Made by a program: the position numbers and the translations under genes
Notes under the pieces: generated by a model
The model's database searches: none
What the model saw: the letters and a program-made list of their open reading frames with translations, nothing else
Told to the model about the DNA's origin: nothing
Assembly (NCBI GenBank): GCA_964409295.1
Contig: CAYPCV010000204.1
Coordinates: 1-13,320 of the forward strand
Source of the DNA: UBA1140 sp964409295
Lineage (GTDB): Bacteria; Campylobacterota; Campylobacteria; Campylobacterales; Sulfurovaceae
Reading direction: 5' to 3'
DNA length: 13,320 bases
Shown: piece after piece, positions 1 to 6,200 of the stretch
Layout: each line of letters starts with the position of its first letter
How positions within the stretch are numbered: position 1 is the first letter of the stretch

Positions 1-1229
1 TCATTTTCATGATGAACAATATTTTTATACTCTTTATCAAAGTTTGGTGTTTCTACTTCAAACTTCTCTTTAGCTAAAAGATGGTCAACAGCTCTTTTTG
101 CAAAGACAACACCTTCTAACAGAGAGTTTGAAGCCAATCTATTTGCTCCGTGTACGCCTGTACTAGAAGCTTCTCCAATCACATAAAGCCCCTCTATTCC
201 TTCTACACATCCATTAGTATCGCATTTTATTCCACCTACTGCGTAGTGAAATGCTGGAGAGATAGGCACTCTATCTTGTGGAAATTTATAGCCGATAGCT
301 TCAAAACTTCGTGTAATATTAGGGAAACGTTTAGCAAACCACTCTTCGTCAAACATTGAAAAATCTAAATATACCTCTTCGCCTGTTTTTCGTTTATGTT
401 CAAAAATTGCACGACTAACAATATCTCTACTTGCTAATTCGCCTCTTTCATCATAGTCAAATAAAAAGCGTCGCCCATCTTCGGTAACTACATGAGCCCC
501 CTCTCCACGAAGAGCCTCTGTCAAGAGTAATTTTCTTGCAAAAGGTGTTTTTACAAAAACCGTTGGATGAAACTGCATCATCTCCATATCGGCAAGCTCT
601 ATCCCTTTCTCAACACAAATACCATGTATATCAGCAGAAACTGTTCGTGAATTGGTATTGAATTCATACAGTGACCCTACCCCACCAGAAGCGATGATAA
701 CATCATCAGCCAAAATAGTTTTATCCTTATAATTGACCAATGCTTTTACTCCAAAACAACGACCATTTTCAATTAGTAAATCATAAACCAAGGTATTTCG
801 TTGAAGCTGATGTCTGTTTTGAAGCATCATAAAATAGTGCATATATCTTCCTGTTGCATCGCCTCCTGCATGAACAATTCGTTCTGTTGAGTGGGCTGCC
901 TCTTTAGTATAAACTATTTTTCCCTCTTCATCAACATCAAATTTCATTCCTTTTTCAATAATATCTTTTGTTGTCTTTAACGAGGTACGACTTAGAATTT
1001 CTACAGCCTCTTTATCGTTATGATACGCTCCTGCAATCATTGTATCTTTCACATGAGCTTCAATATCATTTTCATCCAAAGCCGTTACCATTCCACCTTG
1101 GGCATAAAAAGTATTGCACTCCCAAGGAATATCCTTGCACACTACTAAAACCTTCTTCTCTTTTGGAATATTCATTGCAGCATAAAGCCCTGCAATTCCT
1201 GCTCCAATAATCAACACATCATATCTCAT
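1..1229 (-). CDS. nadB: L-aspartate oxidase (3' end cut by window edge)
   Basis: This flavoenzyme oxidises L-aspartate to iminoaspartate, which NadA condenses to quinolinate in de novo NAD synthesis; it is cytosolic. Its 409 visible residues are uninterrupted. They show the N-terminal FAD dinucleotide fold GAGIAG (9-14), YAQGG (42-46), HAGGDATGR (120-128), MQFHPT (218-223), TEALRGEGA (237-245), SRDIVSRAI (267-275), HYAVGGI (328-334) and the C-terminal FAD-binding GEASSTGVHGANRLASNSLLEG (starting at 352). HAGGDATG and ANRLASNSLLE favour NadB over the related fumarate reductase and succinate dehydrogenase flavoproteins. Roughly 70-80 C-terminal residues lie beyond position 1, judged from the usual family length. 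The start is the second of two adjacent ATGs (1232-1230 and 1229-1227), best spaced from GAGGAA at 1239-1234; an in-frame ATG at 1250 would give a slightly longer protein but has no good ribosome binding site. It is divergent from the bactofilin gene. Confidence 0.93.
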   Translation of the reverse strand, partial: MRYDVLIIGAGIAGLYAAMNIPKEKKVLVVCKDIPWECNTFYAQGGMVTALDENDIEAHVKDTMIAGAYHNDKEAVEILSRTSLKTTKDIIEKGMKFDVDEEGKIVYTKEAAHSTERIVHAGGDATGRYMHYFMMLQNRHQLQRNTLVYDLLIENGRCFGVKALVNYKDKTILADDVIIASGGVGSLYEFNTNSRTVSADIHGICVEKGIELADMEMMQFHPTVFVKTPFARKLLLTEALRGEGAHVVTEDGRRFLFDYDERGELASRDIVSRAIFEHKRKTGEEVYLDFSMFDEEWFAKRFPNITRSFEAIGYKFPQDRVPISPAFHYAVGGIKCDTNGCVEGIEGLYVIGEASSTGVHGANRLASNSLLEGVVFAKRAVDHLLAKEKFEVETPNFDKEYKNIVHHEN

Positions 1230-1261
1230 CATTTCCTCTACCCTTCTCATAGTAAATAAAA

Positions 1262-1275
1262 CTGATTATAATCAA
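1262..1275 (-). promoter_or_regulatory. Candidate nadB promoter overlapping an FNR/CRP-type dyad
   Basis: On the minus strand a perfect TATAAT (1270-1265) lies about 33 bases before the nadB start, placing a transcription start near 1258 and leaving room for the GAGGAA site. The same bases form a 12-bp perfect palindrome (1263-1274). Extended by one base on each side it reads TTGAT-N4-ATCAG on the minus strand, one base from the FNR/CRP-family consensus TTGAT-N4-ATCAA. No convincing -35 is visible, which is common in Campylobacterota. The promoter is well supported; operator function is inference. Confidence 0.5.
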
Positions 1276-1399
1276 GATTTATTTAGAGGTCTATTATTTG
1301 GCACATAATTAAACAGCTAATTGCTGAAAACAAGAAAGGAGAGTAATTTTAAATATTGAATAGTTATTTTTACTAAATAGTTAAGCTTCATTTAGTTAC

Positions 1400-1405
1400 T
1401 ATATT
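1400..1405 (+). promoter_or_regulatory. Candidate -10 box for the bactofilin gene
   Basis: TATATT is 31 bases before the chosen ATG (1437), giving a leader of about 25 bases that includes the GGAG ribosome binding site at 1427-1430. A second match, TATAAT at 1418-1423, is a better sequence, but its start point (about 1430) would remove most of the binding site. The AT-rich stretch 1276-1399 upstream contains no gene that I can support. Confidence 0.35.
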
Positions 1406-1436
1406 ACATACGAGAAATATAATAATGGAGAGTAGT

Positions 1437-2099
1437 ATGGCATTTTTTTCAAAAGAAAAAGAGACAAAGAAAGAGATAAAGCAAACAAAACCACAAGTAC
1501 AACAAAAAAAGTCTGCACCTGTAAGCGTAACGACAGAGACAACAATTTCTAAAAATATTACAATCGAAGGAAATATCTCAGGAACCGATGCAATTACAGT
1601 AGAAGGGACTCTTTTAGGGGACATTACTGTCAACAATGTTGTCATTGGGAAAAATGGTTCAGTAAAAGGTTCTATTACTGCCCAAAAAGTCATGGTTAGT
1701 GGAAAAGTAGATGGGACTATTACTTGTAATGATTTAGATGTTATGCATAATGGATATATAACAAATAAAATCCACGCTAATAAAATAATGGTAAGTGGAG
1801 AAATAGTAGGAGATGTTTTATCAGAAAGTTCAATTAATATTACACCTACAGGAAAAATTAAAACGCAATCATTGGTTTCTAAATATGTAACTGTAAATGG
1901 TACAATTGATGGTAAAGTATCTGCCTCTGAACTGCTTGCTGTTGGTTCAAATGGATTTGTTAACGGAGAAATTTCAGTTAAAAACATCAAAACAGACGAA
2001 GGTGGTCGTGTGATTGGTAGTATGGCAATGTACGAAGCTCCAAAGGTTCAAAAGAAAAAAGAGCCTGAGATGCTTGACGCTGTAATTGAAGAGAAATAA
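1437..2099 (+). CDS. Bactofilin (polymer-forming cytoskeletal protein, CcmA-like)
   Basis: Bactofilins polymerise without nucleotide into filaments that scaffold cell-wall enzymes and shape; the Helicobacter pylori homologue CcmA is needed for helical shape. This 220-residue protein has a Lys/Gln-rich disordered N-terminus starting MAFFSKEK, similar to the usual MAxF opening of the family. A beta-helix core follows of short repeating turns with the pattern I-x-V-x-G-x-(I/V)-x-G (for example VEGTLLGDI, VSGKVDGTI, VSGEIVGDV, VNGTIDGKV, VNGEI), and the C-terminus is charged (KKKEPE). The core, about 150 residues, is somewhat longer than the 100-120 of minimal bactofilins. ATG at 1437 is preferred over the in-frame ATG at 1425 because GGAG (1427-1430) is then spaced six bases away and the protein begins like its family. 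No M23 peptidase, its frequent partner, is adjacent. It converges on the small lipoprotein gene, five bases beyond its stop. Confidence 0.88.
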   Translation: MAFFSKEKETKKEIKQTKPQVQQKKSAPVSVTTETTISKNITIEGNISGTDAITVEGTLLGDITVNNVVIGKNGSVKGSITAQKVMVSGKVDGTITCNDLDVMHNGYITNKIHANKIMVSGEIVGDVLSESSINITPTGKIKTQSLVSKYVTVNGTIDGKVSASELLAVGSNGFVNGEISVKNIKTDEGGRVIGSMAMYEAPKVQKKKEPEMLDAVIEEK

Positions 2100-2104
2100 G
2101 ACGA

Positions 2105-2230
2105 TTATTCTTGTTGGGAAGATTTTTCTTGCCAATAAGGATTTGCTTTATAACCACACCCCAATAATAATCCACAGCAAATAGATGCTATAATTATTTT
2201 ATGAAACACGCCAATACTATTCTTTCTCAT
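2105..2230 (-). CDS. Small lipoprotein, LptM-like candidate (41 residues), antisense to the dciA start
   Basis: A short gene that fills the gap between bactofilin and dciA on the opposite strand. The protein begins MRKNSIGVFHK (positive n-region), has a hydrophobic stretch IIIASICCGLLLG (12-24) and a lipobox LLGC with the lipidated cysteine at residue 25. The mature peptide would be only 17 residues, starting CGYKANPYW and ending in a polar tail. Glycine after the cysteine does not signal inner-membrane retention. The CG-(L/Y)-K-x-x-P start recalls LptM, the small lipoprotein that helps mature the LptDE LPS translocon, but this likeness is short and the assignment tentative. The start is supported by AAGGA (2241-2237), spaced six bases from the ATG. 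The stop is five bases past the bactofilin stop, and the first 30 bases overlap dciA antisense. A full signal peptide, lipobox, ribosome binding site and exact fit into the gap make chance unlikely. Confidence 0.7.
   Translation of the reverse strand: MRKNSIGVFHKIIIASICCGLLLGCGYKANPYWQEKSSQQE
2186..2194 (+). promoter_or_regulatory. Extended -10 promoter of dciA-uvrC
   Basis: TGCTATAAT is a perfect extended -10 element (TGnTATAAT). Its last base is followed by exactly six bases before the dciA ATG at 2201, so the predicted transcription start coincides with the A of the start codon. The element lies inside the coding region of the minus-strand lipoprotein gene. Confidence 0.6.
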
Positions 2231-2647
2231 ATTCAATCCTTACCTCAGTTTAAAGTACTTAAGAGTCACTACTGTTATCAAAAGTTTATCGCCTCTTTAT
2301 CTCCTAAGTTTCAAAAAGCCATTGCTTTTATTTATGTTCGAGACAATACGCTGTTTATAGCTCTCTCTCATCCTGGATTTAAAATGGAATTAAATTATAG
2401 TAAAGATTCATTAAAAGATGTATTAAACATGTTGGCGAGAATCGATAAAAAGTGTCAAGCTTTAAGAGCTTCTAAAGTAGTACTTTTTAACTCTAAACAC
2501 CTTTCGATTATAAAAGAAAAGAAAATGGCAAGCACTGTCCCCTACTACACCGAACACTCCTTAGGAACGTTTCATATTGAGAGTCAAGACAAAGAGCTAA
2601 TTGAAGCCTTTGAAAAGATACGAAGCTCTATTGAAAAGCAACTCTAA
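2201..2647 (+). CDS. DUF721/DciA-like protein
   Basis: This 148-residue protein resembles the DUF721/DciA family in overall layout: an N-terminal helical segment (residues 1-35), then a compact alpha/beta KH-like core (about 40-95) containing AIAFIYVRDNTLFIALSHPGF and MELNYSKD, and a variable C-terminus. DciA proteins help load the replicative helicase DnaB in bacteria lacking DnaC; whether this divergent relative does so is inference. A conserved W or catalytic residue cannot be pointed to. There is no ribosome binding site ahead of the ATG, and the promoter -10 box is six bases upstream, suggesting a leaderless message. Its TAA shares one base with the uvrC ATG (TAATG), so uvrC is probably translationally coupled. 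Family assignment is from remembered likeness to Campylobacterota proteins. Confidence 0.6.
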   Translation: MKHANTILSHIQSLPQFKVLKSHYCYQKFIASLSPKFQKAIAFIYVRDNTLFIALSHPGFKMELNYSKDSLKDVLNMLARIDKKCQALRASKVVLFNSKHLSIIKEKKMASTVPYYTEHSLGTFHIESQDKELIEAFEKIRSSIEKQL

Positions 2648-4443
2648 TGCACACACAAATATTTCAAACCCTAAAAAATCTACCAACTAAAGCAGGAGTC
2701 TATAAGTACTTTGATAAAGAGAGTAGACTGCTCTATGTAGGCAAAGCTAAGAATTTAAAAAATCGTCTAAAGAGTTATTGGCGATTTACTCCTAATTTTC
2801 ATCCTAATCCTACTCTAAATTTAAGGACTCTTCGTATGTTATCGCAGTCTGTTCGTATTGAATACATTGTGGTCGAAACAGAAGAGGATGCCCTTATTCT
2901 AGAGAACTCTTTAATTAAGCAACTCAACCCAAAATACAATATATTACTTAGAGACGATAAGACCTATCCTTATATTTACATCAATGAGAATCAAGATTTT
3001 CCACGTTTTGAGTTGACAAGAAAAGTAATAAAAGGTAAAAATATTCTCTATTATGGTCCTTTTCCTCATGGAGCAAAGGTTCTGCTAGACACGCTCTATG
3101 AAGTTTTTCCTTTGGTTCAAAAAAAATCTTGTTTGCGTGAAGGGAAAGCCTGTCTTTTTTATCAAATTGGAAAATGTTTTGCACCATGTGAATCTAAAAT
3201 AAGCAAAGAAGAGTATGCAAAAATAGTCGAAAAGAGCAAAAATGCCATTAGTAAACGAAAAGTTTTGATAGAGGCACTTAATGACAAAATGATAAACCTC
3301 GCTATGGCTGAACGATTTGAAGAGGCAGGAAAGCTACGAGACAATATTAAAACTATTGAAGCGTTAACCATTAGTTCAAATCTTGATTTACTATCAAAAG
3401 AAGATATGGATATTTTTGCCATCGTCAATGGCGAAACAAAAGGGGTAATTATTAAGCTTTTTATGCGTTTAGGAAAAATAATCTCTTCCTCTTTCTCTAC
3501 CTTTAGAGCATCCAATATTTTTGATGAAAGTGAGGTATATAAACAAGCTTTACTAGAGTTTTATAATGAGGAGATGCCTCAGGTTGCAAAAACTATTTTA
3601 GTGGCATATGAGTTTGAAGATAAAGAGAATCTGGCTCAACTTTTAACAAAAAGATTTTCTAAAAAAATCACTATTATTCATCCAAAACAGGGAATAAAAC
3701 GTAAACTTATTGATTTAGCAGTAGACAATGCTTCTGAAATCTTAAAAAACAATTCTAATCAAGAAAAAGAGATAGAGAAAAAGATAGCTGAAATTTTTGA
3801 ATTGGAGATAACTCCTTATAGGATAGAAAGTTTTGATAATTCTCATATGATGGGGGTTGCAAGTGTAGGAGCAATGGTCGTTTGGTCAGAGGGGAAGTGG
3901 TTAAAAAAAGATTATCGGCGTTATGCCTTAGAAGCCAAAGATGAATATGGACAGATGAAAGAGATGTTGACACGAAGAATTGAGAGTTTTTCAAAAAAAC
4001 CTCAACCTGACTTATGGATTTTAGATGGTGGTGAGACATTAAGAAAATTAGCAGTAAAGCTTTTAAAAGCGTCAAAAATAGATTTAAATGTTATTGCTAT
4101 TGCTAAAGAGAAGCTTGATGCAAAAGCCCATAGAGCAAAAGGTTCAGCAAAAGATATTATCTATACAGAAACTTCAATCTTTAAATTAGCAACAACGGAT
4201 AAACGCTTGCAATGGGTTCAGCGTCAACGTGATGAAGCACACCGTTTTGCCATTGGCTACCATCAAAATAAAAAACGTAAAGAAGATACTAAAAATGCTC
4301 TTTTACAAAAAAAAGGGATTGGTCCAGCCACGGTAAAAAAGCTTCTTAATTATTTTGGAACTTTTCAAGCGATAGAAAATGCAAATTACCAAGAAATTTC
4401 AGTAGCGAGCAGTGAAAAAGTTGCTAAAATATTAAAAACATAA
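2647..4443 (+). CDS. uvrC: Excinuclease ABC subunit C
   Basis: UvrC makes both incisions in nucleotide excision repair, joining the UvrB-DNA pre-incision complex. At 598 residues it has the family's normal length and all expected parts. The GIY-YIG nuclease domain (about 13-100) has GVY (17-19) and YVG (30-32), for the 3' incision. A four-cysteine cluster C162, C169, C177, C181 matches the [4Fe-4S] site reported for UvrC. A UVR motif lies at about 205-240 (AERFEEAGKLRD), for UvrB contact. The RNase H-like domain for the 5' incision has likely catalytic D397 (SFDNSH), D432, D460 (WILDGG) and H532 (RDEAHRFA). The C-terminal helix-hairpin-helix is at about 555-598 (KKGIGPATVKKLL). It starts in a one-base overlap with the dciA-like gene and is probably expressed from that promoter. 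Confidence 0.97.
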   Translation: MHTQIFQTLKNLPTKAGVYKYFDKESRLLYVGKAKNLKNRLKSYWRFTPNFHPNPTLNLRTLRMLSQSVRIEYIVVETEEDALILENSLIKQLNPKYNILLRDDKTYPYIYINENQDFPRFELTRKVIKGKNILYYGPFPHGAKVLLDTLYEVFPLVQKKSCLREGKACLFYQIGKCFAPCESKISKEEYAKIVEKSKNAISKRKVLIEALNDKMINLAMAERFEEAGKLRDNIKTIEALTISSNLDLLSKEDMDIFAIVNGETKGVIIKLFMRLGKIISSSFSTFRASNIFDESEVYKQALLEFYNEEMPQVAKTILVAYEFEDKENLAQLLTKRFSKKITIIHPKQGIKRKLIDLAVDNASEILKNNSNQEKEIEKKIAEIFELEITPYRIESFDNSHMMGVASVGAMVVWSEGKWLKKDYRRYALEAKDEYGQMKEMLTRRIESFSKKPQPDLWILDGGETLRKLAVKLLKASKIDLNVIAIAKEKLDAKAHRAKGSAKDIIYTETSIFKLATTDKRLQWVQRQRDEAHRFAIGYHQNKKRKEDTKNALLQKKGIGPATVKKLLNYFGTFQAIENANYQEISVASSEKVAKILKT

Positions 4444-4502
4444 ATTGTTAAATAATAATATTTTACCTATACAACAAAACACCCCTTATTATTTAATACA
4501 AT
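4444..4502 (+). terminator. AT-only hairpin after uvrC (possible weak terminator)
   Basis: An 11-bp perfect inverted repeat, TTAAATAATAA at 4448-4458 and its complement at 4486-4496, is extended by ATTG/CAAT (4444-4447 and 4499-4502) across a two-base bulge. The loop is 27 bases, the inner stem has no G:C pair, and the trailing T-run is short, so it may terminate poorly or be a by-product of AT richness. Confidence 0.3.
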
Positions 4503-4568
4503 TTTAAACTTGATATGATATTTTAATTTAAATGAACAAGGTTATATTAATATATATCTTAGTCTTTT

Positions 4569-4574
4569 TATAAT
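4569..4574 (+). promoter_or_regulatory. Candidate -10 box of the phosphorelay operon
   Basis: TATAAT following a T-rich run lies 41 bases before the GTG start at 4616, predicting a transcription start near 4581 and a leader of about 35 bases. No -35 match is seen. The rest of 4503-4568 is AT-rich with no gene visible. Confidence 0.45.
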
Positions 4575-4615
4575 AAAGTTATCTATAAGGTTAAGACCCA
4601 ATACAAAGGAACAAT

Positions 4616-5011
4616 GTGCATCGACCAATAGCATTAGATGTAGAATATACTTTTACAAAAAATCTAATATATGAAATTAATCTAAAAGGCATTATTACCT
4701 ATGCCAACCAAAATTTTTGTGAAGTTACAGGATTTAGAAAATCGGAACTGATAGGAAAAAATCACTCCATTTTTAAGCATCCTGATGTACCTGATGTGAT
4801 ATACAATAACCTTTGGTCAACCCAAAAAAAACTAAAACAATGGTTTTCTACCTTAAAAAATATGCGTCGTGATGGAATGTATTTTTGGTCCGATATTCAC
4901 TGTACGGTAAAATATGACAGTGATTCCAATATCACTGGTTTTATTATTGTACATAAACCAACATCAAGACTAAATATGGAAGAAGAGATTGAGCGATACG
5001 CTCAATACTGA
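4616..5011 (+). CDS. Single PAS-domain protein, CetB/Aer type
   Basis: A 131-residue soluble protein that is essentially one PAS domain: IITYANQNFCEVTGF (26-40), ELIGKNH (44-50), KHPDVP (54-59) and the C-terminal strands with RRDGMYFW (84-91). It is closest in style to the FAD-binding redox-sensing PAS of Aer and of Campylobacter CetB. The FAD-critical R-H-x-D of Aer appears as K54-H55-x-D57, so flavin binding is plausible, not shown. It has no membrane segment or output domain, and must act on a partner. GTG at 4616 is the start, spaced five bases from AAGGA (4606-4610); the ATG two bases earlier is out of frame and hits a stop at once. It is first in an operon with HPt, hybrid kinase and receiver genes, and may feed a redox signal to them. 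Confidence 0.85.
   Translation: MHRPIALDVEYTFTKNLIYEINLKGIITYANQNFCEVTGFRKSELIGKNHSIFKHPDVPDVIYNNLWSTQKKLKQWFSTLKNMRRDGMYFWSDIHCTVKYDSDSNITGFIIVHKPTSRLNMEEEIERYAQY
4988..5006 (+). repeat. Perfect 8-bp hairpin at the 3' end of the PAS gene
   Basis: ATTGAGCG (4988-4995) and CGCTCAAT (4999-5006) form a perfect stem with a three-base ATA loop, ending two bases before the stop codon. No T-run follows, so it is unlikely to be an intrinsic terminator. It could protect or separate the PAS transcript from downstream genes. Confidence 0.5.
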
Positions 5012-5049
5012 TATAAAATAATTAAGATATAAAAAAGAGTGAGGCAATT

Positions 5050-6189
5050 ATGTATTACGGATACAATGATGATAAAAAGCTAGTAATAGCAGACCAAGAA
5101 TTTATTAAACTTTTAGGCTACAGTAGTTTTGATGAACTTATCAAAGAGAATATTGTAAATGCAGTTACATTTGAAAAGAACAAACTATCTATTACACAAA
5201 CTAACCAACAAGTAAATGCAGACTTTAGCCATACAGAGATGGAAGGGATATTAGGAAGTTTTTACTTAATAGAGTTAAAAAACATCTCCATTGAAAAAAC
5301 AAATCAAGGGGATAAAAAGTTTAAACCAAATTATAAAGCTATCTATTTAGATGTGCATAAAATTTCAGAAGAGATTGGCTTATCGGTAGAAGATTATAAA
5401 CTCTACCTTGATAGTTTTATTGACCAATCAATTATTGATGAGAAACGTCTGTTAGAGGGGAATGATAAAGTTATTAAAAATTTATCTAATCTTGCACTAA
5501 CACTTAAAATACCACATATTAATATATTGCTTTTAAAAATCCAAAAGCTTTCACACCGTGAACGTATGCCTCTAATTGATAAGTACTACACAAAATTAGC
5601 TCTACTAACACTAGAAAAACCTGAAGATGAAGAGTTTGAAGAGCTGTTCCTAGAAGAGGATTTAGAAGACGATAATAAAGAAGAAGTTTTAAATGCACGA
5701 TTTACTGATTTACTAAAAACAGTACCAGCTAAAACAGAAGAGTCTTTAGAGGTAAAAGAAGAAGATTTTGAAGAGTTTATCAAAGAGGTTCATGTTCCTA
5801 CAGCCGTTAAGCCTCAAAATAATATTAAAGAGATAGAGCTTGAAAACATCTCTGCCCTACCTATATCGTACAGTCCACAAACAGCTGCTGATGAGTTAAA
5901 TTTACCTGTTGTATTAATCGAAGAGTTTGTTGATGATTTTATAGAACAAGCACGTCAAGACAAAGACCATCTATTGACCTCGTATTATCAAAAAGATATG
6001 GATAATATTCATGAACTCGGACACAAACTAAAAGGTGCTGCTAGCAACCTACGGATTAACGAATTGGCAGATATTTTAGAAGAGATACAATTTTGTACAG
6101 AGCATGCAAAGCTTGAAGGACTACTTATTAAATACTGGGGTCATTTTTTATCGTTAGAAGACTACATGAAACAGCTCAATAGAACATAG
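5050..6189 (+). CDS. PAS-like/HPt phosphotransfer protein
   Basis: A 379-residue soluble protein. The C-terminus (about 276-379) is a histidine phosphotransfer (HPt) domain with the signature GHKLKGAASNL; His325 is the likely phosphate acceptor. Residues 1-80 resemble a PAS domain (LVIADQEFIKLLGYSSFDEL). Residues about 105-185 look like an older copy of the HPt domain: LSVEDYKLYLDSFIDQ aligns with LPVVLIEEFVDDFIEQ, but the His position is occupied by Leu (ALTLK). A very acidic linker (190-245, many Glu/Asp) joins the two. The ATG follows GAGG (5041-5044) with five bases between. It lies between the PAS gene and the hybrid kinase, so it probably relays phosphate from the kinase's receiver to the stand-alone receiver at the end of the operon. 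Confidence 0.8.
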   Translation: MYYGYNDDKKLVIADQEFIKLLGYSSFDELIKENIVNAVTFEKNKLSITQTNQQVNADFSHTEMEGILGSFYLIELKNISIEKTNQGDKKFKPNYKAIYLDVHKISEEIGLSVEDYKLYLDSFIDQSIIDEKRLLEGNDKVIKNLSNLALTLKIPHINILLLKIQKLSHRERMPLIDKYYTKLALLTLEKPEDEEFEELFLEEDLEDDNKEEVLNARFTDLLKTVPAKTEESLEVKEEDFEEFIKEVHVPTAVKPQNNIKEIELENISALPISYSPQTAADELNLPVVLIEEFVDDFIEQARQDKDHLLTSYYQKDMDNIHELGHKLKGAASNLRINELADILEEIQFCTEHAKLEGLLIKYWGHFLSLEDYMKQLNRT

Positions 6190-6200
6190 GAAGGACTCCA

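Noticed and set aside
968..1210. Plus-strand frames within the nadB region (also 150-359)
   Set aside because: They are antisense shadows of nadB, whose minus-strand reading frame is uninterrupted and carries all family motifs.
1299..1326. Possible sigma-54 promoter (TTGGCAC)
   Set aside because: The -24-like GG is present, but there is no GC at the required distance for the -12 element.
1337..1390. Small gene after the AAAGGAG-like site near 1337
   Set aside because: No ATG or GTG follows at a usable distance, and the nearest TTG-led frame stops after a few codons.
1388..1990. Open frame of 200 codons on the minus strand opposite bactofilin
   Set aside because: It is a mirror of the beta-helix coding region, is composed of repetitive Thr/Ile/Pro/Ser text with no recognisable domain, and bactofilin on the other strand is convincing.
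1987..2175. Minus-strand frame of 62 codons starting MDYYWG
   Set aside because: It is out of frame with the lipoprotein gene that occupies the same bases, and runs into antisense bactofilin sequence with no protein features.
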